Shown piece by piece: positions 23,561 to 31,831 of a stretch of 64,000 nt of DNA. Within the stretch, counting starts at the first letter, position 1. Each line of letters starts with the position of its first letter. The notes beneath the pieces are model-generated. The model made no database searches. It was not told the DNA's origin and saw only the letters and a list, made by a program, of their open reading frames with translations. The position numbers were made by a program, and so were the translations under genes. The stretch comes from Microbacterium sp. zg-B96 (GTDB taxonomy: Bacteria > Actinomycetota > Actinomycetes > Actinomycetales > Microbacteriaceae): NCBI RefSeq assembly GCF_030246865.1, contig NZ_CP126738.1:1-64000 (forward strand), in the 5' to 3' direction.

Positions 23561-24290
23561 CGGCGCCTCCTCGCACGTCGAATGCGCGGGTGGCATCGGA
23601 TGCCGGGCGCGACGGTCGCGGCGGCTGGGCCTGCGCGACGACGCGGAAGACGATGTCGGTGCGGCCGATCGTCACGGTCGAGTCGGGGGGCAGGGGCGCC
23701 TCGGCGACCCGCTGGCCGTCGAGCTTCGTGCCGTTGGTCGACCCGAGGTCGCGCACCATGGCGCGCTCGCCGTCCCAGAGGATCTCCACGTGCTTACGGC
23801 TCGTGCCGGCATCGGGAATGGTGATGTCGGCGTCGCTGCCGCGGCCGATGACCGTGCGACCCTTCACGAGTGCGTGCCGGGTGCCGTTGATGTCGATCAC
23901 GCCGCGCCAGGCGACACTGCCCTGTGCGTTCTGCGAGTCCACCCGGAGCGTTCCGGTGGACAGCTGGTCGTCGCGAACGATGCCGATCGTGACCGGCCCG
24001 GCGAAGGAGTACCCCTGCGAGCGGGCGTGCTTGTGGACCAGTGTGTCCAGCTCGTCGCCGAGCGTGGAACCGAACGCACGCATGCGCTCTTCGTCGCTGG
24101 GAGCCAGGCGCACCGTGAAGCTGTTGGGCGCCAGAATGCGGTCGCGGCTGACGATCGCGGCTTTCGCGTCGAGCTCGGCGCGCAGCGCCGATGCGATCTC
24201 GACGGGCTGGACGCCGCTGCGGAAGGTCTTCGCGAACGCGCCATTGACGGCGCGTTCTAGCCCCTTCTCGAAGCTGTCTAGTAGTCCCAC
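23553..24290 (-). CDS. fhaA: FHA-domain protein FhaA with DUF3662 domain
   Basis: FhaA is a 245-residue cytoplasmic phosphothreonine-binding adaptor. Residues 1-115 or so form the DUF3662 domain (FEKGLERAVNGAFAKTF), and the C-terminus is an FHA domain (VIGRGSDADITIPDAGTSRKH and DLGSTNGTKLDG). Mycobacterial FhaA binds the pseudokinase of MviN and controls peptidoglycan synthesis. GTG 24290 is chosen because GAGGAG lies 4 nt upstream. TAGCAT (complement of 24323-24328) is a plausible -10 for the whole seven-gene operon. Confidence 0.93.
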   Translation of the reverse strand: MGLLDSFEKGLERAVNGAFAKTFRSGVQPVEIASALRAELDAKAAIVSRDRILAPNSFTVRLAPSDEERMRAFGSTLGDELDTLVHKHARSQGYSFAGPVTIGIVRDDQLSTGTLRVDSQNAQGSVAWRGVIDINGTRHALVKGRTVIGRGSDADITIPDAGTSRKHVEILWDGERAMVRDLGSTNGTKLDGQRVAEAPLPPDSTVTIGRTDIVFRVVAQAQPPRPSRPASDATRAFDVRGGAGE

Positions 24291-24519
24291 ACGTCTCCTC
24301 AGGCAGGCAGACCGGTCGCTACATGCTAGTTGGCTGCGCTGGGAGAACGTGATTTCGCCGAGCGAATGCCCGGAAACCCGGGGGTTTTGCGGCATCCACA
24401 AACCCCCTCCGGGTGTGTCCGGATGCCGCGCAGCGGTGGCTCAGACCTGTAGCAGGCGCGGCAATGGCGTGCGAAAACGTGATATCGTCGGCAAGTTGAG
24501 TTCGTGCAATATGCGGCTC

Positions 24520-24603
24520 GCGCGAGTGGCGGAATAGGTAGACGCGCTGGCTTCAGGTGCCAGTGCCCGAAAGGGCGTGGGGGTTCAAGTCCCCCCTCGC
24601 GCA
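24520..24603 (+). tRNA. tRNA-Leu (CAG)
   Basis: The acceptor stem GCGCGAG pairs with CTCGCGC (24596-24602). The anticodon stem CTGGC/GCCAG encloses TTCAGGT with anticodon CAG at 24554-24556. A long variable arm (TGCCCGAAAGGGCG) marks a class II tRNA, and the T-arm is GGGGGTTCAAGTCCCCC. CCA is not encoded. Confidence 0.97.
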
Positions 24604-24610
24604 CAGCGAC

Positions 24611-24641
24611 AAGAAGGCCCCCGGATCCCGGGGGCCTTCTT
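24611..24641 (+). terminator. intrinsic terminator of tRNA-Leu
   Basis: AAGAAGGCCCCCGG (24611-24624) pairs perfectly with CCGGGGGCCTTCTT (24628-24641) around a 3-nt loop. The stem begins 7 nt after the tRNA discriminator base. Confidence 0.85.
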
Positions 24642-24673
24642 CGTTCCCGGGCGTGCCCCGGACCGTGAAACGA

Positions 24674-24724
24674 CAGCTGGTCGCCGAGACGGTGGGAACT
24701 TCCCATAGTCTCGGCGACCAGCTG
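24674..24724. repeat. REP-like palindromic repeat, copy 1
   Basis: CAGCTGGTCGCCGAGAC (24674-24690) and its exact reverse complement (24708-24724) flank a 17-nt spacer. A near-identical element lies at 29728-29778 with the same arm and spacer lengths. Imperfect outer pairing (GTGAAACGA with TGGTCTCA) extends the stem. It sits between the tRNA-Leu terminator and the 3' end of the acetyltransferase gene. Confidence 0.85.
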
Positions 24725-24764
24725 TGGTCTCAGCGGTGGGGCGGCGGGGGCGGCGGGGGCGGGG

Positions 24765-25256
24765 TCAGATGCCGTCGAGCACCGGGACCAGGGTGTAGAG
24801 GAGTTCTTCGACCTCGCGGCCGAGACCGGGGGCGAAGGCGCGCTGCCGCGACACCTCGGCGAAGCCGTTGCGCTCGAGCACCGCGATCGCGGCGGCGTTA
24901 TGGGATGCCACGCGGGCGTACAGCGGCCGGATCGGCTCGCGGGAGATCAGCAGCCGCAACGCCTCGGTCGCCACACCGCGGCCCCACGCGTGACGCGCGA
25001 TCCAGAAGCTCACCTCACGGTCCTCATCGACCGAGAAGGCCGCCGCCGTTCCGGCGAACCCACCTTTCTCGGTCACGACGAACAGGGCCACGTCCTCGGC
25101 GTCCCGCTCGCGAGCGATCCACGCATCGAACGCGGCGCGGTCGTCGGGGTCGTCCGCGGTGAAGGCCTCCATCGCGACGGCATCCTGATCGCGCATCATC
25201 TCGAATACGGCGTCGAGGTCGTCGTCGTCGAGGGGTCGCAGCTCCACGTGTGCCAT
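24765..25256 (-). CDS. GNAT-family N-acetyltransferase
   Basis: This 163-residue acyl-CoA-dependent acetyltransferase resembles the RimJ/RimL group. Motif A appears as ARHAWGRGVATEALRLL, and the C-terminal ASHNAAAIAVLERNGFAEV is the usual substrate/CoA-binding region. The acceptor is not predictable. ATG 25256 begins MAHVELRPL, a standard GNAT first strand. It is transcribed towards tRNA-Leu, with a palindromic repeat between the two 3' ends. Confidence 0.88.
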   Translation of the reverse strand: MAHVELRPLDDDDLDAVFEMMRDQDAVAMEAFTADDPDDRAAFDAWIARERDAEDVALFVVTEKGGFAGTAAAFSVDEDREVSFWIARHAWGRGVATEALRLLISREPIRPLYARVASHNAAAIAVLERNGFAEVSRQRAFAPGLGREVEELLYTLVPVLDGI

Positions 25257-25444
25257 CCGGCAACGCTACCCGCGCGAGCGCCGCACCACATCCGGCACCA
25301 TCGGCGTCAGCGCCGCCCGGCCGCGCCTGCCGCATGCAACGTTTTCGTCACCATCGGAAACCGGGGCTGACGCGCGCACACGTTTTGGCTACGGTATGAA
25401 TCGCCGGGGCGGCCGCTTCGGCATCCTCAGCACGAAGGCAGTTC

Positions 25445-25651
25445 ATGGCTACGCAGGGCACCGTAAAGTGGTTCAACTCCGAGAAGGGCTTCGGTTTCAT
25501 CGCTCCCGATGAGGGTGGCGCCGACGTCTTCGCTCACTACACCGCGATCCAGGCGGGCGGCTACCGCTCGCTCGAGGAGAACCAGCGCGTCGAGTTCGAG
25601 GTCGCACAGGGCCCCAAGGGCCTGCAGGCGGAGAACATCCGTCCCATCTGA
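25445..25651 (+). CDS. cold-shock protein (CSD family)
   Basis: This 68-residue single-stranded nucleic-acid chaperone carries RNP1-like KGFGFIAPD and RNP2-like VFAHYTAI motifs. TATGAA (about 25395-25400) is a possible -10, giving a short leader with GAAGG before ATG 25445. The preceding 188-nt gap (25257-25444) otherwise shows no gene. The 3' end lies 8 nt from the convergent DUF2156 gene with no visible terminator between them. Confidence 0.95.
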   Translation: MATQGTVKWFNSEKGFGFIAPDEGGADVFAHYTAIQAGGYRSLEENQRVEFEVAQGPKGLQAENIRPI

Positions 25652-25659
25652 GCACCTCC

Positions 25660-27729
25660 TCAATCGTTCTCGCTGCGCACAAGCTCCAGGCCTGCGTCGG
25701 CGAACTGACGCAGTGACGCGTCCGGGAGGTATGCCCGGACGAGTCCTGCGCCGATCCGCGCAAGGTCGGCCTCGTCACGGAACAGCAGGTAAAGCGTCTC
25801 GTAGCGCGGGTGGAACTTCTCCTTGAACTTGTGGAGCGAGCGAAAGCCGTAGACCGGCTCCAGCGCCTCCGCGAGCCGTTCGCTCAGGACGGCGATGATG
25901 CCGGCATCCGGCGGATACTCATGCGTGAGCGGCGCGCCCGACAGGGACATGATCCGCGCGCCCTCGGCCGAGAACTGCAGCGCGCTGGAGCCGATCAGGT
26001 ACTCCATCACCGGCACGAAGCCGCCCTCGCGGCGGCGCATGAGATCGAGGGTCCAGCCGTCGATCACCCCATCGGGGCTGTAGACCGGCAGCCACGACAG
26101 GAACCCGTCGATGTCGCCCTGCGGTGAGACGGCCAGCGCCAGGCGCACCTCCGGATCGCTCGCCTCTTCCAGCGTCCCGAGCGTGAATCCCATCTCGGGC
26201 AGCTCCTTGCCGCCGACCCAGGACTGCGAGATCACCCGCAGCTGCGCCTGCACGCCCCAGGGTTCGTCGACGAGACGGGTGAGGCGGAAAGTCATCCCCT
26301 CGCGCCGCGCGCGGTTGAGTGAGGTGCGCACCGGCTTCCACGCGTTGCCACCGAAGCGCAGACCGGGCAGGTCCACGACCGTGTCATCGGCGACGACCAG
26401 GCTCCGCCAGGTCTGCGGCACCGCCCGGCGGGTGGCTTCGCCTGCGCTGAACCAACAAGGCACGAGACCGGCGTGTTCGGATGCCGCGACGAACTCCGCC
26501 ACCGACCGCTGCCGCCCCGCGGTGGGACCGAGCGGATCGGCCAGGGCCAGCGCCACGCCGGCATGACGCTGGTAGGCGACGATGCCGGTCTCGGTGCGCA
26601 GGTACGACATGTGCTTCCACGTCGTCATCCACGACAGGGTGCCGCCGCCGTGTTCGCGGAGCATCGCCGCGGCATCCGTCGCCGTCGGCGCCGGCGTCGC
26701 TCCGATCGTGCTGCGCCAGCCGACGCGGAAGGCCGCGCGCGCCCAGATGAGGTAGCCGAGGAAGATCAGCCACAGCACCGCGTGACCGAGCAGCGGAGCG
26801 GTGTCGCCGCCGAACGTGGCCTCCGGGAGCCCCGCGATCTGCACCCCGGTGACCACCACGAGGCTCCATGCGATGTTGACCGCGGCCAGCACGATGCCGA
26901 CGATCCATGCCCAGCGCCGGCCGCGGCGCAGCCCCCGGGCGATCAGGACGATCACCACGACGTCGACAGTGACGTCGATCAGCGGCGCCGAGATCGCTGC
27001 GCTGCTGCCCAGCGGGCCGCTCGTGGGCGCGAGCACGGTGAGCACCTGGGCGGTGCCCAGGCAGAGCACCGCGACGAACGCGATGAGACGCCGCTCCCGC
27101 AGGGTGGTGCGTCGCGCCGGCAACGGCCGCTGCACGGCGAGCACCAGCAGCACCGCGAACGCGTGCACGACGTCGGCGAGGCTTCCCCAGAACAGCAGCA
27201 GCACGGCGCACGCGCCCAGCGTGATGAACCAGACCCGTTCCCGCCACGGGGAGCGCATGATCGTGGCGGATGCCGCGATGCAGGCCACGGTGCCGCCGGA
27301 GGGGCCGACGTCCAGCGACGCCGCCGAGGCCACCGCCCACGGCCACGGCAGCTGTGAGGTGGCCGCGATGAACGCGATCGCGGCCAGGACTCCGAACAGC
27401 TGGCCGACGGCGAACCAGCTCAGCGCCACCTTCGAGCCGCGGTGGTACTCCAGGTAGGCGACGCCGGCGAATCCGGAGATCACCACGAGGTACAGCCAGG
27501 AGGGGTCACTGAAGAAGGTGCCGGCCAGCGGCGTCCACCACCGTCCCGCCGCGAGGGCCGGCACGCCGTAGGCGACCTGGTCCCACCACGGCGATGCGGA
27601 CAATGGGCGCCAGAGTCCCTGACTGACCAGGCCGCAGATCACGACGAGGCCGACGAGCACGAGTGTCGCCGGAATGCGTGCGGCAAGCAGCGCGAGCGGA
27701 TGCCGGCGCGTGGGCGTTGCCTGGGCCAT
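25660..27729 (-). CDS. polytopic membrane protein with C-terminal DUF2156 (MprF-like lysyltransferase) domain
   Basis: The 689 residues combine about 9-10 N-terminal membrane helices with a cytoplasmic C-terminal DUF2156 domain (about 350-689). The N-terminal part resembles rhomboid topology (GRWWTPLAGTFFS) but lacks an obvious catalytic GxSG. DUF2156 is the catalytic fold of phosphatidylglycerol lysyltransferases (LSGAPLTHEY, VYGFRSLHKFKEKFHPRY), which add amino acids to membrane lipids. Which amino acid or lipid is used is unknown. ATG 27729 is preceded at 7 nt by TAGGGT on the minus strand, so the mRNA is probably leaderless. Confidence 0.85.
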   Translation of the reverse strand: MAQATPTRRHPLALLAARIPATLVLVGLVVICGLVSQGLWRPLSASPWWDQVAYGVPALAAGRWWTPLAGTFFSDPSWLYLVVISGFAGVAYLEYHRGSKVALSWFAVGQLFGVLAAIAFIAATSQLPWPWAVASAASLDVGPSGGTVACIAASATIMRSPWRERVWFITLGACAVLLLFWGSLADVVHAFAVLLVLAVQRPLPARRTTLRERRLIAFVAVLCLGTAQVLTVLAPTSGPLGSSAAISAPLIDVTVDVVVIVLIARGLRRGRRWAWIVGIVLAAVNIAWSLVVVTGVQIAGLPEATFGGDTAPLLGHAVLWLIFLGYLIWARAAFRVGWRSTIGATPAPTATDAAAMLREHGGGTLSWMTTWKHMSYLRTETGIVAYQRHAGVALALADPLGPTAGRQRSVAEFVAASEHAGLVPCWFSAGEATRRAVPQTWRSLVVADDTVVDLPGLRFGGNAWKPVRTSLNRARREGMTFRLTRLVDEPWGVQAQLRVISQSWVGGKELPEMGFTLGTLEEASDPEVRLALAVSPQGDIDGFLSWLPVYSPDGVIDGWTLDLMRRREGGFVPVMEYLIGSSALQFSAEGARIMSLSGAPLTHEYPPDAGIIAVLSERLAEALEPVYGFRSLHKFKEKFHPRYETLYLLFRDEADLARIGAGLVRAYLPDASLRQFADAGLELVRSEND

Positions 27730-27748
27730 GTGGCCCACCCTAGGCGGG

Positions 27749-29011
27749 TCAGGGTGCCGCGCGACCGACCAAGCGCCCGTAGTCGGCGAGGGCCACCGCG
27801 TCCTCGGCGTGGCGCAGCGCCCGCCGCGCGGCATCCAACGCCTCGACCGGGTCCTGAGCCTGCCGGGCCGCTGCCAGTTCCCGCTGGGCGGAATCCAGGC
27901 GCACCCGCGCGTCGGCACCGCTGCCGGTCACGGCGGCCTCGGCGCGGGCGAGAGCGCCGCGCGCGGCGGCCAACGTTCCCGGCAGCGCGGTGCGGGCCCC
28001 CCGCAGTCGCTGCTGGGCCGTGCGCGCATCGCCAAGGGCGAGATCCAGGCGGCTGCGAAGCCGCGCGACTTCGGCCACGGTCGCGGTCGGGCGGCGTTCG
28101 GCAGCGGGCACCAGTCGGTCCAGTTCCGCGGCGACGGCGCGCATCTCGGTGCCCAGCCGCTCCGCGTCGGCCGGTTCCAGCTCGTCGCGCACGCGCTGCG
28201 CCTGCGCCAGCGCCGCGCGAGCCTCGGCGAGTTCCTGGGGAACGGCCAGCGCGGCATCCGTCACGAGCCGATGGGATTCGTCCAGGGCGCGGGCACCAGC
28301 CTGGGCTCGGTGCAGCTCGCGCTGCGCGGCGGCCAGTTCCGGCAGCGCGCTGCGAGTGGGGTCGGCGGCCAGTTCGCGCGCCGCCGTCAGGTGCTGCCGG
28401 GCCAGGGTCAGGGCTTCGGATGCCGCATGCGCGGCGGCGCTGGCCTGGAGCCACTCCGGCTCATCGAACCGCCCGGACAGGTCGGCCACGAGCGCGCCGG
28501 GGTCTCCCAGCTCGGTGCGCAGATGCTCGAGACGCACGTATGCGGCATCCACCTGCGCGGCGGCGGAGCTGTGCACCCGCATCCAGTCGTCATGCTCCGC
28601 GCGGGCGCGGGCGATGAGTGCGAGGGCGCCCTCGGCGCGGGTGCGGATGCGGCCGCTGATGCGACGCACCTCTGCGGGGTCGGCGCCGTCGAGCCCGCGG
28701 AAGCTCTCGAACGCCTCGTCCCGCACGTGCTGGGCGGTCATCCGCGCTCGCCGCAGGCTCGCCGGTGCCTCGCCGTCGTAGAGCGCCCCGGAAAGCCCGA
28801 CCTCGAGGTCGAGTTCGGTCACGGCATCGTCGAGGCGCACCAGAGCGGACCCGGCCTTGGTGCGCTCCGCCTCCGCCGCGGCGCGGGCGCGCGGCGAGCG
28901 GCGGGCGCGGCGGACCGACCAGACCGCGAGGACGACGATGATCGCCGTCACCCCGAACACGACCACGGCCGGGATCACCCAGGCAAGGACCGCATCCAGG
29001 GAGAGGTTCAT
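27749..29011 (-). CDS. membrane-anchored Ala/Arg-rich coiled-coil protein
   Basis: I do not recognise a named family beyond similar hypothetical proteins of this group. The 420 residues have one membrane helix (about 10-32), a basic stop-transfer segment (RRARRSPRAR), then nearly 370 residues of Ala/Arg/Leu/Glu-rich helix with heptad character. The coiled-coil part should be cytoplasmic. ATG 29011 overlaps the HAD gene stop (ATGA), so the two are cotranslated. A scaffolding or envelope role would be a guess. Confidence 0.75.
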   Translation of the reverse strand: MNLSLDAVLAWVIPAVVVFGVTAIIVVLAVWSVRRARRSPRARAAAEAERTKAGSALVRLDDAVTELDLEVGLSGALYDGEAPASLRRARMTAQHVRDEAFESFRGLDGADPAEVRRISGRIRTRAEGALALIARARAEHDDWMRVHSSAAAQVDAAYVRLEHLRTELGDPGALVADLSGRFDEPEWLQASAAAHAASEALTLARQHLTAARELAADPTRSALPELAAAQRELHRAQAGARALDESHRLVTDAALAVPQELAEARAALAQAQRVRDELEPADAERLGTEMRAVAAELDRLVPAAERRPTATVAEVARLRSRLDLALGDARTAQQRLRGARTALPGTLAAARGALARAEAAVTGSGADARVRLDSAQRELAAARQAQDPVEALDAARRALRHAEDAVALADYGRLVGRAAP

Positions 29012-29688
29012 CCCGGGTCCGCCACAAGCAGCAACGAGCGCAACTGGTCGACGGTGTCGACGACGGCGGTGGCGCCCTCGGATTCGTGCGGCCAGCTGAA
29101 GCCCCAGCGCACGAAGATGACGGGCACGTCGTGCACTGCGGCGCCGTCGATGTCGTGGTGGCGATCGCCGATGAGCACCGGGCGACTCGTGTCGACCCCG
29201 GCGGCCTGCAGGCGGCGCAGCGCCTCGGCGATGATGTCGGCCTTCGTGGCGAGTGTGCGCTCGTCGGCCGTGGCGCCGGTGACGGCGGTGAAGAACGGGG
29301 CCAGCGCGAAATGGTCGACAAGGGCGAGTACCTGGATCTCGGGCTTGGAGCTGGCCGTGCCCTGCGGCACGCCGGCGGCGGCGAGATCGGCGATGAGGTC
29401 GGCGATACCGGGATACAGCCGCGCCCCGGTGGTGTAGCCGTCGGCCTTGCCCAGCACACGGTAGAACGCGACGGCCTCGGCGGACTGCTCGGGGGTCATG
29501 CCGACGTTGGTCTGGAACGACTCGAACATCGGCGGGCCGATCCAGTGCACCAGCTCCGCGTAGGTCGGTGCCGGGTGGCCGTAGTGCTCCAGCGTCACGG
29601 CGAGGCGGCGGAGGATCCCCTCGGAGGCATCGACGATCGTGCCGTCGACGTCCCACAGGACGCACGAGAAGGGAGATCGAACCGGCAT
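29008..29688 (-). CDS. HAD-family hydrolase, phosphoglycolate-phosphatase-like
   Basis: This 226-residue HAD phosphatase has motif I DVDGTIVDA (nucleophile and acid Asp), motif II in GTASSKPE, a Lys in ATKADIIAEAL, and motif IV GDRHHDIDGA. The helical cap between motifs I and II is of the phosphoglycolate phosphatase type. The substrate is uncertain. ATG 29688 leads a two-gene unit with the coiled-coil gene, and a REP-like palindrome lies just upstream. Confidence 0.87.
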   Translation of the reverse strand: MPVRSPFSCVLWDVDGTIVDASEGILRRLAVTLEHYGHPAPTYAELVHWIGPPMFESFQTNVGMTPEQSAEAVAFYRVLGKADGYTTGARLYPGIADLIADLAAAGVPQGTASSKPEIQVLALVDHFALAPFFTAVTGATADERTLATKADIIAEALRRLQAAGVDTSRPVLIGDRHHDIDGAAVHDVPVIFVRWGFSWPHESEGATAVVDTVDQLRSLLLVADPG

Positions 29689-29727
29689 CCCTCCACCCTA
29701 ATCGGGCGCCCCCAACCCGTGAGACGA

Positions 29728-29778
29728 CAGCTGGTCGCCGAGACCCTGGGTGGTTCCCATCGTTTCGGCGACCAGCTG
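29728..29778. repeat. REP-like palindromic repeat, copy 2
   Basis: CAGCTGGTCGCCGAGAC (29728-29744) is identical to the left arm at 24674. The right arm GTTTCGGCGACCAGCTG (29762-29778) has one mismatch, and the spacer is again 17 nt. The outer arms GTGAGACGA and TGGTCTCAC pair better here than in copy 1. It lies between the HAD gene start and the nucS 3' end. Confidence 0.85.
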
Positions 29779-29813
29779 TGGTCTCACGGTGGGTGGGCGT
29801 GCGGGGGAGCGGG

Positions 29814-30512
29814 TCAGAACAGGCGAGGGGCGCCGGAGTCGATGCCCTTCATCTCGTCGTAGTCCAGCGTCACGCAGCGGATGCCGCGATCGGCGGCGAG
29901 AACCCGGGCCTGCGGCTTGATCTCCTGCGCCGCGAACACCCCGGTCACCGGCGCCAGGTGCGGGTCGCGGCCCAGCAGGTCGAGGTAACGGGTCAGCTGC
30001 TCCACGCCGTCGATGTCGCCGCGGCGCTTGACCTCGACGGCGATCGTGCCGCCGGCGGGGTCGCGCAGCAGCAGGTCGACCGGGCCGATCGCGGTGGGGA
30101 ACTCCCGCCGCACCAGCGTCAGGCCGTCGCCGATCACGCCGACCTGCTCGGCCAGCAGGCGCTGCAGATCCGCCTCGACGCCGTCCTTGACCAGGCCGGG
30201 ATCGATGCCCAGCTCGTGCGAGGAGTCGTGCAGCACCTCGTAGATGCGCACGACCAGTGAGTCGCCGGACTTGGCGTGCGTGACGCGCCACTGCTGGACG
30301 ACCTGCTCCTCGTCCTCGGCGGCGACGTCGGGCGTCTCGACGGTGAGGGTGCAGGGCGGGCTCATCCAGTTGAGCGGCTTGTACGAGCCGCCGTCGGAGT
30401 GCACCAGCAGACTGCCGTCGCCCTTGTGGACGAGCAGGCGCGTCGCAGTGGGCAGGTGCGCATTCAAGCGCCCTGCGTAGACAACGGAACAGCGGGCGAT
30501 GACCAAACGCAC
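29814..30512 (-). CDS. nucS: mismatch-specific endonuclease NucS (EndoMS)
   Basis: NucS cuts both strands at mismatches and is the core of the MutS/MutL-independent mismatch repair of actinobacteria and archaea. In 232 residues the N-terminal DNA-binding/dimer domain (1-115 or so) precedes a RecB-like nuclease. Its candidate catalytic residues are Asp146 (GPVDLLL), Glu160 and Lys162 (AVEVKRRG), then Gln172 and Tyr176. The protein ends GAPRLF, a C-terminal clamp-binding type motif expected to contact DnaN. ATG 30512 begins [10 protein letters not shown] as in homologues. Confidence 0.94.
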   Translation of the reverse strand: MRLVIARCSVVYAGRLNAHLPTATRLLVHKGDGSLLVHSDGGSYKPLNWMSPPCTLTVETPDVAAEDEEQVVQQWRVTHAKSGDSLVVRIYEVLHDSSHELGIDPGLVKDGVEADLQRLLAEQVGVIGDGLTLVRREFPTAIGPVDLLLRDPAGGTIAVEVKRRGDIDGVEQLTRYLDLLGRDPHLAPVTGVFAAQEIKPQARVLAADRGIRCVTLDYDEMKGIDSGAPRLF

Positions 30513-30531
30513 CCGATGAGCCTACCTGTGC

Positions 30532-31776
30532 TCACTCGCCCCGGTGGTGACCGGCGCCCACCTTGGCGCCCGCCAACGGGCGCGCTGCCGACGAGGCGAA
30601 TCCGGATGCCACGACCAGCGCCACCAGCACGTAGAGCGTGTTGAGCAGTCCGATCTGGTCACTGATGAAACCGAGTACCGGCGGGCCGCAGAGGAATGCG
30701 ACGTAGCCGATGGTCGCCGCGGCGCTCACGCGAGCGGCGGCCTTGGCCGGGTCGTCTGCTGCTGCCGACATGCCGAGCGGGAAGCCGAGGGACGCCCCCA
30801 CGCCCCACAGTGCCGCCCCCACGAACACCAGCGGCAGGTTCGGCGCGAGGATGAACAGCACGATGCCGACAGCCGCCGTCACCGCCAGGACCCGCAGTGT
30901 CGCCACGCGGCCGAATCGGTCCACGAGCGGCCCTCCCAGCACACGGACCACTGTCATCGCGATGGAGAAGACCATCAACGCCGCGGCGCCCAGCTCTTCG
31001 CTGCCGCCATGACCGTCGGTGACACCCAGCGCCAGCCAGTCGTTGGCGCCGCCCTCGGCGAAGGCCATTCCCAGCAGCACGACACCCAGTGCGTACGTGC
31101 GCGGCTCCCGCCAGGCCGACAGCGATGTCATCAGACGCTCGCGCCAGCCGGCCCTCGGGCCTGCGGCATCCGCTGCCGGGTCACCGGCGCCCTCGCGCGT
31201 CGGCACGTTGGCGTAGGCGACGATGGCCACGACGAGGATGACAACCGTGACGATCGCGGTGTGCGTGAAGACGTTGAGGTCCATCGCCGCGGCCAGCGCC
31301 CCCAGTCCCGCCCCGAGCACCGTGCCGAAGCTGAAGAACGCGTGGAACAGCGGCAGCAGCGTCTTCGCCGAGGCTGTCTCGATCGCCGCGCCCTCGACGT
31401 TCATCATGATGTCGACCGCGCCGTTGCCGAAGCCGAACAGCGCCAGGCCGATCAGCACGATGGCCAGCGAAGGCACCAAGTTCGTCCCGACGCCGATGAG
31501 GGCGACTCCCGCGGCGAAGATCACCATGGCGCCGAGCATGCCGCGGCGCGTGCCGAACCGGGCGATGATCACCGATGATGCGGACAGGCCCAGGATCGAC
31601 GCGACACCCATGCCCAGCAGCAGCATGCCGATCTGGCTGTTCTCGATGCCGAGGTCGTCCTTGATCGAGGGCACCCGAGACGCCCATGTGGCGATGCTCA
31701 ATCCGCTCGCGGCGAAGATCGCGAAGATGGCGGTGCGCCAGCGCACGAACTGGGAACGAGTGAGAGCAGTGTCCAC
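30532..31776 (-). CDS. major facilitator superfamily transporter
   Basis: This 414-residue, 12-helix MFS protein has the loop 2-3 signature (IARFGTRRGMLGAM) and a matching loop 8-9 motif (LVDRFGRVATLRV). The substrate is unknown; the FucP/YfkF-like ASRVPSIKDDLGI start is typical of a group often annotated as sugar or drug transporters. The start is GTG 31776. It is divergent from a LacI-family gene with a 12-bp palindrome in the 55-bp gap, so control by that regulator is likely. Confidence 0.88.
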   Translation of the reverse strand: MDTALTRSQFVRWRTAIFAIFAASGLSIATWASRVPSIKDDLGIENSQIGMLLLGMGVASILGLSASSVIIARFGTRRGMLGAMVIFAAGVALIGVGTNLVPSLAIVLIGLALFGFGNGAVDIMMNVEGAAIETASAKTLLPLFHAFFSFGTVLGAGLGALAAAMDLNVFTHTAIVTVVILVVAIVAYANVPTREGAGDPAADAAGPRAGWRERLMTSLSAWREPRTYALGVVLLGMAFAEGGANDWLALGVTDGHGGSEELGAAALMVFSIAMTVVRVLGGPLVDRFGRVATLRVLAVTAAVGIVLFILAPNLPLVFVGAALWGVGASLGFPLGMSAAADDPAKAAARVSAAATIGYVAFLCGPPVLGFISDQIGLLNTLYVLVALVVASGFASSAARPLAGAKVGAGHHRGE

Positions 31777-31789
31777 CGGCTCAGCGTAA

Positions 31790-31801
31790 CGAATCGATTC
31801 G
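31790..31801. promoter_or_regulatory. predicted LacI-family operator between MFS and lacI-type genes
   Basis: CGAATCGATTCG is a perfect 12-bp palindrome centred on TCGA, with GATT repeated once more at 31801-31804. It lies 14 nt before the MFS start. It also overlaps the -35 region of the regulator promoter, whose TACGAT -10 is at 31817-31822. LacI-family dimers bind such sites, so one operator could control both genes. Confidence 0.6.
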
Positions 31802-31831
31802 ATTGGCCCAACCGGCTACGATCGGGACGTC

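Noticed and set aside
24291-24519. Possible gene between fhaA and tRNA-Leu
   Set aside because: Frames here are short or only extend fhaA upstream without an SD. The stretch holds the fhaA promoter region.
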